Source: Bauldia sp965232525
GTDB taxonomy: Bacteria > Pseudomonadota > Alphaproteobacteria > Rhizobiales > Kaistiaceae
Reading direction: 5' to 3'
Length of the DNA stretch: 64,000 bases
Assembly: GCF_965232525.1 (NCBI RefSeq)
Contig: NZ_OZ246980.1
Location: forward strand, 1,984,001 to 2,048,000
The notes under the pieces are model-generated. The model searched no databases and was not told the DNA's origin. It was given only the letters and a program-made list of their open reading frames with translations. Numbering within the stretch: the first letter of the stretch is position 1; every line of letters begins with the position of its first letter. Shown one piece after another: positions 32,658 to 41,827 of the stretch. Both the position numbers and the translations under genes were made by a program.

Positions 32658-33817
32658 TCCGCTGGAAAGACGAGCACCTCGTCGGTGTCGACTTCGAACC
32701 CGGTCAGGTGGCCGGGCGCGGGCGCGTCATCGGCCGGCACTTGCGCCCGCAGGGGCTGATCGAGACCCTCCACCGCGATGTCGACGAGAACGGTGTCGCC
32801 GAGGCACTGCCCCGAGAGCACACGGCCGGACTGCAGACCGATCGTGTGGTCGAAGAGCTTGATGCCGCGTGGCCGCACGCAGACGATGACATTATCACCG
32901 TCGGCGCCGGGTGGCGCCGGGAACCGGCCCACCGGCGTGTCGACGACGCCATCGCGGCGCACGCCGCTTATTTCCGTGAGCTCGGAGAAAAACCGGGCGA
33001 CAGAGAGAGACTTCGGCCGGCGATACAATTCCTCCGCCGTGCCGGACTGTACGATGCGCCCGGCCTGCATCATCATGATGCGATCGGCGACCCGCATGGC
33101 ATCGTCGGGATCGTGGGTGACCAGAATCGATGAGGTGCCGCTTTCGCGGAGCACCGCGCCGGTCTGATCGCGAATGACATCGCGGGTGCGACGATCAAGG
33201 TTGGAGAACGGCTCGTCCATCAGCAGCAGATTGGGCTGGGGGACGAGAGCACGGGCCAGCGCAACGCGCTGCTGCTCGCCGCCGGAGAGCATGTGCGGGT
33301 AGTCGTTTTCGCGATCGCGCAACCCCACTCGGGTCAACGCCTGAAGGGCTGCAGCGCGCGCGTCGATCGCTGGAAGCCCGCGGACGCCGAACAGAACATT
33401 CTTCAGGACGGTCAGATGCGGGAACAGTGCATAATCCTGGAACATCATGCCGACTCCGCGCCGCTCCGGCGGCACGAAGATCGAGGGGCCGGAGACCTCG
33501 TTCCCGTTGATCAGGATTCGGCCGGCATCCGGCCGTTCGAGGCCGGCGATCAGTCGCAGCAGGGTCGATTTCCCCGATCCGGAATGGCCGACCAGCGCAA
33601 CGATCTCGCCAGGGGACAGAGACAACGACACAGAGTCGAGCGCCGGTACCGAACGGTAGCGACGCGACGCCGATTCAACGACAAGCGAGGGCGTCCGATG
33701 GAGGTCAGGAGCCTTGCGCGGTCCGATCCGAACGATTTCGGGGGCGTCTGTGGTGCGGGCTGGAGCGGTGTCGGCGGCGGGGGGCCGCAACGTCACAATA
33801 TTCCCCGTCGGCGTCAT
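32654..33817 (-). CDS. ABC transporter ATPase (Fe3+/polyamine-type, FbpC/PotA-like), orphan
   Basis: A 387-residue ABC ATPase. Walker A GHSGSGKST (about 77-85), Q-loop FQDYALFPHLTV, signature LSGGEQQRVALARAL, Walker B LLLMDEPFSNLD and the H-loop VTHDPDDAM are intact. The C-terminal 110 residues form a TOBE-like domain, as in FbpC and PotA. The N-terminal 45 residues are Pro/Thr/Ala-rich and not part of the family. The start is uncertain: ATG at 33817 has GGAAAAG upstream; 33859 and 33916 are in frame without one. No permease or binding-protein gene is adjacent, so its partners are elsewhere. Confidence 0.85.
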   Translation of the reverse strand: MTPTGNIVTLRPPAADTAPARTTDAPEIVRIGPRKAPDLHRTPSLVVESASRRYRSVPALDSVSLSLSPGEIVALVGHSGSGKSTLLRLIAGLERPDAGRILINGNEVSGPSIFVPPERRGVGMMFQDYALFPHLTVLKNVLFGVRGLPAIDARAAALQALTRVGLRDRENDYPHMLSGGEQQRVALARALVPQPNLLLMDEPFSNLDRRTRDVIRDQTGAVLRESGTSSILVTHDPDDAMRVADRIMMMQAGRIVQSGTAEELYRRPKSLSVARFFSELTEISGVRRDGVVDTPVGRFPAPPGADGDNVIVCVRPRGIKLFDHTIGLQSGRVLSGQCLGDTVLVDIAVEGLDQPLRAQVPADDAPAPGHLTGFEVDTDEVLVFPAD

Positions 33818-34244
33818 GTCTTTTCCGTCTGGCTGAGGTTCCCCCGATGATTTGTCCATTGCGTGGTGCGGGGCATTGATGGGCGTCAAAAGTCTGGTCT
33901 CCGCTGCGGCGAGCATCCGGCCCGTCGAGAGGTCGAAAACGGGACACGACCCGACCTGACACGTGGTGCCGCAGCAGGCTATCGCTCAACCGATTCCGAC
34001 GATTTTCGGACCCGGCTTCTACGGCAGACCATTCGTTTACAGAGGGTTTTGACGCAAGAATCAAGTGAAACCGTCTTGTTAGAAGACATCTAAACTTCTG
34101 ATTTTAGAACAGTTCCAGAATTTATTCTGGAATAGTTCCAGAGTTAGCGCGTCGCCAAATCGAAGAAGCCCACCGCCAGAACCGGTCGGCTTTCTCCGCT
34201 CACTTCTCTATTGTGCAGGCGAATCCGCCTTGCAGGAGTGAGTC
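33818..34244. other. Divergent regulatory region before glutaryl-CoA dehydrogenase
   Basis: About 430 bases. The right part (34040-34145) is AT-rich and holds the palindromic operator at 34113-34132 with a third half site. The left part could include an N-terminal extension of the ABC ATPase. No gene is seen. Confidence 0.5.
34113..34143 (+). promoter_or_regulatory. Palindromic operator upstream of gcdH
   Basis: TTCCAGAATTTATTCTGGAA (34113-34132) is a perfect nine-base inverted repeat around two bases. A third half site, TTCCAGAG, starts at 34136. All lie about 100-130 bases before the gcdH start, in an AT-rich stretch. A dimeric regulator (TetR, GntR or LysR type) is likely; no regulator gene is adjacent. 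Confidence 0.65.
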
Positions 34245-35456
34245 ATGTCCGTCGCCGCACAAACGAGCCAACCGAGCGCGGCCCGGTTCGACTGGGCGGA
34301 CCCGTTCGCCATCGAGGACGATCTAAGCGAGGAGGAACGCCTGGTCCGGGACACCGCGCGGAGTTACGCGCAAGATCAGTTGCTGCCGCGGGTGATCGAT
34401 GCGTTTCGCCACGAGCGGTTCGACCGGGCGATTTTCGAAGAAATGGGGGCGCTTGGTCTGCTCGGGCCGACCATCCCCGAGAGCTACGGCGGGGCCGGAG
34501 CGAGCTATGTCATCTACGGGCTTGTCGGGCGGGAGATCGAGCGGGTCGACTCAGGCTACCGTTCGGCGCAGAGCGTCCAGTCATCGCTGGTCATGCATCC
34601 GATTCACGCCTACGGCACAGAAGAACAGCGGCGTCGATTCCTGCCGCGGCTGGCCTCCGGCGAGATCGTCGGCTGTTTTGGCCTGACCGAGCCCGACCAT
34701 GGCTCCGATCCCGGCGGCATGACCGCCCGGGCGGAGCGGATCGACGGCGGTTACCGGCTGACCGGAACGAAGACCTGGATCACCAATGCGCCGATCGCTG
34801 ACGTAATGGTGGTTTGGGCCAAGGCCGCCGATGAGGACAACGCGATCCGCGGATTTCTGCTGGAGCGCGGCATGGCCGGCCTCACTGCACCGGCGATCGA
34901 GGGTAAGGCTTCCTTGCGCGCATCGACCACCGGCGAGATCGTCATGGACAAGGTCGAGGTGCCGGACGCCAATCTCCTGCCCGGTGCTCGCGGCCTCAGC
35001 GGTCCGTTCGGCTGCCTCAATCGCGCCCGCTACGGCATCGCCTGGGGAACGATGGGCGCTGCCGAGGACTGCTGGCATCGGGCTCGGCAATACGTTCTCG
35101 ACCGTAAGCAGTTCGGCCGGCCGCTGGCGGCCAACCAGCTCATCCAGAAGAAGCTCGCCGACATGCAGACCGAAATCGCGCTTGGGCTTCAGGCGGCGCT
35201 ACGGGTGGGTCGGCTGATGGATCGCGATGCGGCCGCGCCGGAGGCGATCAGCCTGATCAAGCGCAACAATGCCGGCAAGGCGCTCGACATCGCTCGCCTC
35301 GCCCGGGATATGCACGGCGGCAACGGCATCGCTGACGAGTATCATGTGATCCGGCACGTTCTGAACCTCGAAGCGGTCAATACCTACGAGGGCACCCACG
35401 ATATTCACGCGCTGATCCTTGGGCGGGCGCAGACCGGTATCCAGGCTTTCACGTGA
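34245..35456 (+). CDS. gcdH: Glutaryl-CoA dehydrogenase (acyl-CoA dehydrogenase family)
   Basis: A 403-residue FAD enzyme that oxidises and decarboxylates glutaryl-CoA to crotonyl-CoA in lysine, tryptophan and glutarate breakdown. The GCDH pattern is strong: FDWADPFAIEDDLSEEERLV at the start, GCFGLTEPDHGSDPGGM, TGTKTWITNAPIADV and the catalytic glutamate (about Glu382) in NTYEGTHDIHAL. The ATG is preceded by GCAGGAG. A class III CoA-transferase follows 34 bases on, which would make glutaryl-CoA, so the two genes form a functional pair. A palindromic operator lies upstream. Confidence 0.95.
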   Translation: MSVAAQTSQPSAARFDWADPFAIEDDLSEEERLVRDTARSYAQDQLLPRVIDAFRHERFDRAIFEEMGALGLLGPTIPESYGGAGASYVIYGLVGREIERVDSGYRSAQSVQSSLVMHPIHAYGTEEQRRRFLPRLASGEIVGCFGLTEPDHGSDPGGMTARAERIDGGYRLTGTKTWITNAPIADVMVVWAKAADEDNAIRGFLLERGMAGLTAPAIEGKASLRASTTGEIVMDKVEVPDANLLPGARGLSGPFGCLNRARYGIAWGTMGAAEDCWHRARQYVLDRKQFGRPLAANQLIQKKLADMQTEIALGLQAALRVGRLMDRDAAAPEAISLIKRNNAGKALDIARLARDMHGGNGIADEYHVIRHVLNLEAVNTYEGTHDIHALILGRAQTGIQAFT

Positions 35457-35490
35457 GGTGGGCAGCGATCATCAGAGGGGTGGTCGAGGC

Positions 35491-36741
35491 GTGATCGCTT
35501 CGGAGGGAGAAAGGCCGGACGCCGAGCCGCCGCTCGCCGGGCTGAAGGTGGTCGAGTTGGCCCGGGTGCTCGCCGGTCCGTTCGCCGGGCAGTTGCTCGC
35601 CGATCTCGGCGCGGACGTCATCAAGGTCGAAAGCCCAGCCGGCGACGAGACCCGGTCGTGGGGGCCGCCTGATGTCGCCAATTCCGACGGATCGACGGAC
35701 GCCGCCTATTTCCATGCCGCGAACCGCGGCAAGCGTTCGATCGCCGTTGACCTCAAGACCGCCGACGGTCAGGCTGTGGTCCGCCGATTGGCGGAGCGGT
35801 CTGACGTCCTGATCGAGAACTTCAAGGTTGGGGGGCTGGCCAAATACGGTCTCGACTATCTCAGCCTCCGCTTGTCTTGCCCAAGGCTGGTCTACTGCTC
35901 GATCACCGGGTTCGGTCAGGACGGCCCCTATGCCCACCGTCCGGGCTATGACTTCATCATCCAGGGGATGGGCGGAATCATGGATGTCACCGGCGCGGCC
36001 GACGGCGAGCCGATGAAGTGCGGGGTTGCCTTCGCCGACATCTTCACCGGGCTTTATGCGGTCATCGCCATCCAGGCGGCGCTCGCCCACCGTGACAGGA
36101 CTGGCGAGGGGCAGCACATCGATATGGCCCTGCTCGACAGCCTGGTCGGCGTGCTCGCCAACCAGGCGCTGAACTATCTGGTATCGGGCAAGGCGCCGCG
36201 CAGGCTCGGCAATGCTCACCCCAACATCGTACCGTACCAGGCGTTCCCGACCGCCGACGGGTTCGTCAACATCGCGGTCGGTAACGACGATCAGTTCCGC
36301 AGCCTGACAGCCGTGCTCGGTGTCCCGACGCTCGCCGACAACCCGGACTTCGCCCACAACAGTCAGCGGGTCACCAACCGGGAGCGGCTGATCCCGCTAT
36401 TGACCGAGCGGACCGTTCGTTTCGCATCGGGCGAGCTGATCGATCAGCTCGTCAGCCACAATGTGCCGGCTGGGCCGATCAACACGGTGGCGGACGTGTT
36501 CGCCGATCCGCAGATGGTTGCCCGGGGGATGCAGTTGTCGCTGGAACGGACCGGTGGTGGGTCGGTGCCTTCGGTTCGCACGCCGATCCGCCTGTCCGGA
36601 ACGCCGCTCCGCTACGATCGCCCGGCGCCGCAACTCGGCGCCCACGGCGATGATGTTCTTTCCGAACACGGCTACACCAGAGCCGAGATCGAGAAACTGA
36701 AAGCGTCGGGCGCCATCGGTCGGCGCCATCCGGCGGATTAG
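35491..36741 (+). CDS. Class III CoA-transferase (CaiB/BaiF), probably succinyl-CoA:glutarate CoA-transferase
   Basis: A 416-residue family III CoA-transferase. Blocks: PPLAGLKVVELARVLAGPFA, LLADLGADVIKVE, AANRGKRSIAVDLK, the active-site aspartate in PGYDFIIQGMGG (about Asp154) and HIDMALLDSLVG. Together with the upstream glutaryl-CoA dehydrogenase it fits the SUGCT role of activating glutarate with CoA from succinyl-CoA. The start is GTG at 35491 behind GAGGGG; an upstream in-frame start at 35419 lies inside gcdH. The exact acid is inferred from context. Confidence 0.9.
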   Translation: MIASEGERPDAEPPLAGLKVVELARVLAGPFAGQLLADLGADVIKVESPAGDETRSWGPPDVANSDGSTDAAYFHAANRGKRSIAVDLKTADGQAVVRRLAERSDVLIENFKVGGLAKYGLDYLSLRLSCPRLVYCSITGFGQDGPYAHRPGYDFIIQGMGGIMDVTGAADGEPMKCGVAFADIFTGLYAVIAIQAALAHRDRTGEGQHIDMALLDSLVGVLANQALNYLVSGKAPRRLGNAHPNIVPYQAFPTADGFVNIAVGNDDQFRSLTAVLGVPTLADNPDFAHNSQRVTNRERLIPLLTERTVRFASGELIDQLVSHNVPAGPINTVADVFADPQMVARGMQLSLERTGGGSVPSVRTPIRLSGTPLRYDRPAPQLGAHGDDVLSEHGYTRAEIEKLKASGAIGRRHPAD

Positions 36742-36760
36742 GACACTCGGGGGAACCAAT

Positions 36761-37207
36761 ATGTCGAAATGGCCGTTTGTGATCGCCGCCATCGGGGCCG
36801 GCGCACTGATCGCCTTGCAGCCCGGCATGAACGCCGAGGTTGCGCGGCGGCTGGGCAACCCGTTCGCGGCTGCCTTTATCTCGATCCTGGTCGCCTTTCT
36901 GGTGGCGCTCAGCTACGTGATCGCCACCCGCCAGCCGATCTCGTGGACGGCGATGAGCACCGTGCCCTGGTATCTCTGGCTCGCCGGGTCGATCGGTACG
37001 GTGTTCGTCGCCGCGACGCTTTGGCTCGCGCCGATCCTCGGGGCCGCGGGGCTGTTCGCCGCGATCGTCGCCGGCCAGATGATCATGGCGATGACAATCG
37101 ACTGGTTCGGTTTCGGACCGTACCAGAGCCAGGGGCTCGATCCATTACGGTTGCTCGCCGTCGGACTGGTGCTCGCCGGGGTCGTTCTGTTTCAAAGGTC
37201 CGCATGA
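36761..37207 (+). CDS. YdcZ/DUF606-type DMT-family membrane protein
   Basis: A 148-residue, five-segment membrane protein of the DUF606 (YdcZ) family. It opens KWPFVIAAIGAGALIALQPG with the family's LQPGMNAEVARRLGNPFAAA block. These half-size relatives of the EamA carriers probably dimerise; their substrates are unknown. It follows the CoA-transferase gene by 19 bases with a GGGGGAA box, so it may be co-transcribed and might carry a dicarboxylate or related acid; this is inference. Confidence 0.88.
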   Translation: MSKWPFVIAAIGAGALIALQPGMNAEVARRLGNPFAAAFISILVAFLVALSYVIATRQPISWTAMSTVPWYLWLAGSIGTVFVAATLWLAPILGAAGLFAAIVAGQMIMAMTIDWFGFGPYQSQGLDPLRLLAVGLVLAGVVLFQRSA

Positions 37208-37424
37208 GCCGAGCCGTTGGCCGATGTTCGAACGCTTTGTCGGTTGTCGACTCATGATCAGCCGGCTACCATAATGGCCCTACCGCCCATCGCTCGCCTC
37301 GAACCGACGGCTCGACACGACCCGTATTTCTCGGGTCCGCGGCGCTGCCTTCCGCCGTCCCGCCCGTGCGCCGAGCAAAGACGGTCGAGCCTGTTCACGA
37401 TCCTGCCAGACGGGGAATCCAATC

Positions 37425-38456
37425 ATGACATACCAGCCGTCACCTGAACGCTACGAGCGCATCGCCTACCGCCGAACCGGGCGCAGCGGCCTGAAGCTGC
37501 CAGAGATTTCCCTCGGTCTCTGGCACAACTTCGGCCACAACGCCTTGCAGGATCGCGCCCGCGCGATGTGCCGGACGGCATTCGATCACGGCATTACCCA
37601 TTTCGATCTGGCTAACAATTACGGTCCGCCACCCGGTTCGGCCGAGGAGCAGTTCGGCGATATCCTGCGCGCCGACTTCCGCGATCACCGCGACGAACTC
37701 GTCGTCTCGACCAAGGCTGGCTACATGATGTGGCCCGGCCCTTATGGCGAATGGGGGAGCCGCAAATACCTGCTGTCGAGCCTCGACCAGAGCCTCAAGC
37801 GGATGGGGCTCGACTACGTCGACATCTTCTATTCGCACCGGATGGATCCTGAGACGCCGCTGGAAGAAACCATGGGCGCCCTCGACACGGCCGTGCGGCA
37901 GGGCAAGGCACTCTATGTGGGCATCTCCTCCTACAACGCGGCGCGGACCGCGGAGGCCGCGGCTATCCTGCGCGATCTCGGCACGCCCTGCCTGATCCAC
38001 CAACCAAGCTATTCAATCCTCAACCGCTGGATCGAGGATGACGGGCTGCTCGACGTGCTCGGGAACGAGGGTATCGGCTGCATATGCTTCTCGCCGCTGG
38101 CCCAGGGCCTTCTCAGCGACCGCTACTTGTCGGGCGTGCCGGAGGGCAGCCGCGGCGCCAGCGGATCACCGGCCTGGCAGGATCGGTTCCTGAGCGAAGA
38201 AAACCTCAACGCCATCCGCGGCCTCAACGAGATCGCCAAGCGTCGCGGCCAGTCGCTGGCGCAGATGGCCATCGTCTGGGCGCTGCGCGACCCACGCATG
38301 ACAACGGCGCTGATCGGTGCCAGTCGTCCTGAGCAGATCGTTCACCTGGCGGAGGGACTCGGCAACAACAGCTTCGACGATACGGAGCTTGCCGAGATCG
38401 ACACGCTCGCCAAGGATGGCAACCTCAATATCTGGAAACGATCGAGCGACTCGTAG
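37425..38456 (+). CDS. Aldo/keto reductase (YghZ/MgrA-like)
   Basis: A 343-residue AKR14-type NADPH-dependent reductase, close to E. coli YghZ (L-glyceraldehyde 3-phosphate reductase) and Kv-beta-like proteins. Blocks: RTGRSGLKLPEISLGLWHNF, THFDLANNYGPPPGSAEEQF (catalytic Asp and Tyr), YVDIFYSHRMDPETPLEETM (catalytic His) and IHQPSYSILNRW. The lysine of the tetrad lies in VVSTKAGYMMWPGP. A sugar-acid dehydratase begins 13 bases downstream, so the two probably belong to one sugar or aldehyde pathway. Confidence 0.92.
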   Translation: MTYQPSPERYERIAYRRTGRSGLKLPEISLGLWHNFGHNALQDRARAMCRTAFDHGITHFDLANNYGPPPGSAEEQFGDILRADFRDHRDELVVSTKAGYMMWPGPYGEWGSRKYLLSSLDQSLKRMGLDYVDIFYSHRMDPETPLEETMGALDTAVRQGKALYVGISSYNAARTAEAAAILRDLGTPCLIHQPSYSILNRWIEDDGLLDVLGNEGIGCICFSPLAQGLLSDRYLSGVPEGSRGASGSPAWQDRFLSEENLNAIRGLNEIAKRRGQSLAQMAIVWALRDPRMTTALIGASRPEQIVHLAEGLGNNSFDDTELAEIDTLAKDGNLNIWKRSSDS

Positions 38457-38469
38457 AAGGTAAATCCTG

Positions 38470-40197
38470 ATGAGCAACGGCAAGTCGCATCGCGGACTCC
38501 GCAGCGCCCGCTGGTTCGCTTCCAGCGGGCTGCGGGCCTTCGGTCATCGTTCTCGCACCTTGCAGATGGGCTACGCCTATGAGGATTTCATGGGCAAGCC
38601 GGTGGTGGCGATCATCAACACCTGGTCGGATCTGCAGTCGTGCCACGCCCATTTCCGAACGCGGGCCGAGGAGATCAAGCGGGGTGTCTGGCAAGCCGGC
38701 GGCTTCCCGGTAGAGCTTCCAGCGCTGTCGTTGTCGGAAACCTTCGTCAAGCCGACCACGATGCTTTACCGCAACATGCTCGCGATGGAGGTCGAGGAAC
38801 TGCTGCGATCGCATCCTGTCGACGGCGTCGTGCTGATGGCTGGCTGCGACAAAACCACGCCGGCGACGCTGATGGGTGCGATCAGCATGGACCTGCCGAC
38901 CATCGTGATGCCTGCCGGACCGATGCTGCGCGGCAACTATCACGGCGAGGTGTTGGGGTCGGGCAGCGATGTCTGGAAATACTGGGCCGAGAAGCAGGCC
39001 GGCAAGATATCCGAAGACGAGTGGCGAGCGATGGAATCGGGCATCGCCCGTAGCTACGGCACATGCATGACGATGGGCACGGCGTCGACGATGACCGCGC
39101 TCACCGAGACCCTGGGTATGACCTTGCCGGGTGCGTCATCCATTCCGGCACCGGATTCGGGCCATGCCCGCATGGCGACAGCATGCGGTCGCCGGATCGT
39201 GGCGATGATCGGCGAAGATCTGAAGCCGTCGGACATCCTGAGTCGCGCGTCGTTCGAGAACGCGCTGGTGGTCCAGATGGCGCTGGCCGGCTCGACCAAC
39301 GCGATCATCCATCTGATCGCGATGGCCGGTCGTGCCGGGGTCGACATCGGGCTTGACGATTTCGACCGGGTCGCGCGCAAAGTGCCGGTGCTCGCCAATG
39401 TCCGGCCGTCGGGGGCCTTCCTGATGGAGGATTTCTACTACGCAGGTGGGCTGCCGGCGCTGCTCCGCGAACTCGGCGATCGGCTCGATCTGTCGGCGAT
39501 GACGGTCACCGGTGCCGACCTGGGCGCGGCGCTCGGCGGTGCCGGAACCTACAACAGCGAGGTCATTCGCCCACTCGACAGCCCGGTGTCCGATGCGCTT
39601 GGAATGGCCGTTCTGCGCGGCAACCTCGCACCCAACGGCGCGGTCATGAAGCCGTCGGCGGCCGAACCGCGCCTGCTGAAGCACTCGGGTCCCGCCCTGG
39701 TGTTCAAGGACTATGACGAGATGGACGCGGCGATCGATCGGGACGATCTTCCGGTGACGCCGGATCATATCCTGGTGCTGCAGAACGCCGGGCCGGTTGG
39801 CGGACCGGGCATGCCCGAATGGGGGATGCTGCCGATCCCGCGCAAGCTCCTCAAGCAAGGCGTGCGCGATATGTTGCGTATTTCCGACGCGCGGATGAGC
39901 GGCACCAGCTACGGCGCCTGCATCCTGCACGTGGCCCCGGAAGCCTATGTCGGTGGCCCGCTCGCCGCGGTGCGCAACGGCGACCTGATCTCGGTCGACG
40001 TCGATAAGCGCTCACTCGAACTCGAAGTGCGCGAGTCGGAGATCGCTCGACGGCTGGAAGAGTGGCAACCGCCGAAACGCGATTACCCGCGCGGCTACAA
40101 TCAACTATTCGCCCAGCATATCCAGCAGGCCGACAAGGGCTGCGATTTCGACTTCCTGGCCGGAACCGAACCGATCCCCGAGCCGGACATCCACTGA
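38470..40197 (+). CDS. Sugar-acid dehydratase of the IlvD/Edd family (L-arabinonate/D-xylonate type)
   Basis: A 575-residue Fe-S dehydratase that removes water from a sugar acid to give a 2-keto-3-deoxy acid. Cluster ligands are Cys58 (SDLQSCHAH), Cys126 (MAGCDKTTPA) and Cys199 (SYGTCMTMGTAS). The length and the opening LRSARWFASSGLRAFGHRSR with DFMGKPVVAIINTWSD are those of pentonate dehydratases rather than IlvD (dihydroxy-acid dehydratase). The C-terminal half ends with SDARMSGTSYGACILHVAPE. It is coupled to an aldo/keto reductase upstream, and a TRAP transporter operon is convergent downstream and could import the acid. Confidence 0.92.
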   Translation: MSNGKSHRGLRSARWFASSGLRAFGHRSRTLQMGYAYEDFMGKPVVAIINTWSDLQSCHAHFRTRAEEIKRGVWQAGGFPVELPALSLSETFVKPTTMLYRNMLAMEVEELLRSHPVDGVVLMAGCDKTTPATLMGAISMDLPTIVMPAGPMLRGNYHGEVLGSGSDVWKYWAEKQAGKISEDEWRAMESGIARSYGTCMTMGTASTMTALTETLGMTLPGASSIPAPDSGHARMATACGRRIVAMIGEDLKPSDILSRASFENALVVQMALAGSTNAIIHLIAMAGRAGVDIGLDDFDRVARKVPVLANVRPSGAFLMEDFYYAGGLPALLRELGDRLDLSAMTVTGADLGAALGGAGTYNSEVIRPLDSPVSDALGMAVLRGNLAPNGAVMKPSAAEPRLLKHSGPALVFKDYDEMDAAIDRDDLPVTPDHILVLQNAGPVGGPGMPEWGMLPIPRKLLKQGVRDMLRISDARMSGTSYGACILHVAPEAYVGGPLAAVRNGDLISVDVDKRSLELEVRESEIARRLEEWQPPKRDYPRGYNQLFAQHIQQADKGCDFDFLAGTEPIPEPDIH

Positions 40198-40224
40198 CGA
40201 TCGAGACTTGCCGCGCCAGAGGCG

Positions 40225-41823
40225 TTAGTCGCCTAGCAGGACGGTGACGACTCCCGGATAGGCGAGGAGCACCGCCAGGGCCAGAAGCTGGATGCAGATA
40301 AACGGCAGGAAGCCGCGAAAGATATCCGTCAGCGATATATGCGGTGGCGCGACCGATTTGAGGTAGAACGCGGCCGGACCGAAGGGCGGCGAGAGGAAGC
40401 TCACCTGCATGTTCATGGTGAACAACACGCCGAACCAGATCGCCACGAATTTGGGATCGATCCCGCCGAGGAAGCCGAGTTCCTCGACCGGCAGCCGCAC
40501 GACGATGGGCAGGAACACCGGCATGATCAGAAGGACGATGCCGACCCAGTCCATGAACATGCCCATGATCAGGAAGATCAGCATCATCGCCAGGATGACG
40601 CCCATGGTCGGCAACTCCCAGCCCACGATCAGGTTGGCGACGTAGGTCGGTCCGCCGGAGAGCGTATAGGCGGCGGCGAGCGACGCGGCGCCGATGGTGA
40701 CCCAGATGATCGTGCCGGTCGATTTCATCGTGCGCATCAACGCGTCCCAGACGACGTCGAACGACATCTCACGGCGCAATGCGGTGATGACGAAAACAGC
40801 GACCACGCCCATCGCTGCCGCTTCGGTGATGCCGGTGACGCCGCCGTAGATCGAGCCGAGCACGACGCCGATGACGACCAGCGGCGGCACCAGGCCCTTG
40901 CCCATGTCCCACGATTGCGCGGCTCGCGCTCGTCCGAACACGAAGAAAAGGAGTGCCATGGCGATGATCAGTATGCCTATCAGCCAGGGCAGGTGAGCGA
41001 CCGTGCCGAGCGGCGGCGGCTCGACCCCCTCGACGATCGCGTTGGCTCCTGTCACCGTCAGGAACAATGCCCGAACCAGCAGCAGCGCCGTTGCTCCGGC
41101 GACCATGATCGTCATGAAGCTTGCGAACAGCGTGCCTTTTTCGGCGCCTTGCGGCATCTCGGGATCCGGCTCCGGTAGCGGTGCCTGATCCGGGTTCAGC
41201 CGGGTTCGGACGATGATGTAGATGATGAAAAACGACGCGAGCATGAAGCCCGGCAGGAAGGACGCCGTGAACAGCGACTTGATCGATGTCTCGGTGATCA
41301 GCCCGTAGAAGATCAGGACGATCGACGGCGGGATCATGGTGCCGAGCGAGCCGGACGCACAGATGGTCCCGATCGCGAGGTTCTGATTGTAGCCGAGGCG
41401 CAGCATCTGCGGCAGCGCGATCAGGCCAAGCAACACCACTTCGCCGCCGATGATGCCGGACATGGCCGCCATGATCACCGCAAGCACCGAGGTGACGATG
41501 GCGATGCCGCCGCGGGTCCGCGACAGCCAGACATTAAGCGAGTCATAGGCCGCCTTGGCGATCCCCGATCGCTCCAGCAACGCCGCCATGAAGATGAATA
41601 AGGGGACAGAGATCAGGACGTAGTTGGTCATCTGTCGGTAGATCGACTGGGCGACCACCGCGAGAGGACCGCGGCCGAAATCACTGAACAGCAGGTCCGG
41701 GCCGAACTTCAGGATCAGAACGCCAACCGCCAGCGCCGCCGAGGCAAAGCCGAGCGGCATGCCGATCGCCAGAAGCACGAACATGGCGATCAGCAGGAGA
41801 AGCGAAAGTGTGCCGATGTCCAT
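40225..41823 (-). CDS. dctM: TRAP transporter large permease (DctM)
   Basis: A 532-residue large membrane subunit of a tripartite ATP-independent transporter, which uses the sodium or proton gradient. Signature: IGMPLGFASAALAVGVLILK at the start, SGIIGGEVVLLGLIALPQML, GYNQNLAIGTICASGSLGTMIPPS and MDWVGIVLLIMPVFLPIV. It is about 100 residues longer than the usual 430: an extra hydrophilic stretch (NPDQAPLPEPDPEMPQGAEK) and an added membrane segment lie mid-protein, a feature of the longer DctM subgroup. It starts four bases after dctQ, so the two are coupled. Confidence 0.95.
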   Translation of the reverse strand: MDIGTLSLLLLIAMFVLLAIGMPLGFASAALAVGVLILKFGPDLLFSDFGRGPLAVVAQSIYRQMTNYVLISVPLFIFMAALLERSGIAKAAYDSLNVWLSRTRGGIAIVTSVLAVIMAAMSGIIGGEVVLLGLIALPQMLRLGYNQNLAIGTICASGSLGTMIPPSIVLIFYGLITETSIKSLFTASFLPGFMLASFFIIYIIVRTRLNPDQAPLPEPDPEMPQGAEKGTLFASFMTIMVAGATALLLVRALFLTVTGANAIVEGVEPPPLGTVAHLPWLIGILIIAMALLFFVFGRARAAQSWDMGKGLVPPLVVIGVVLGSIYGGVTGITEAAAMGVVAVFVITALRREMSFDVVWDALMRTMKSTGTIIWVTIGAASLAAAYTLSGGPTYVANLIVGWELPTMGVILAMMLIFLIMGMFMDWVGIVLLIMPVFLPIVVRLPVEELGFLGGIDPKFVAIWFGVLFTMNMQVSFLSPPFGPAAFYLKSVAPPHISLTDIFRGFLPFICIQLLALAVLLAYPGVVTVLLGD

Positions 41824-41827
41824 CGGA

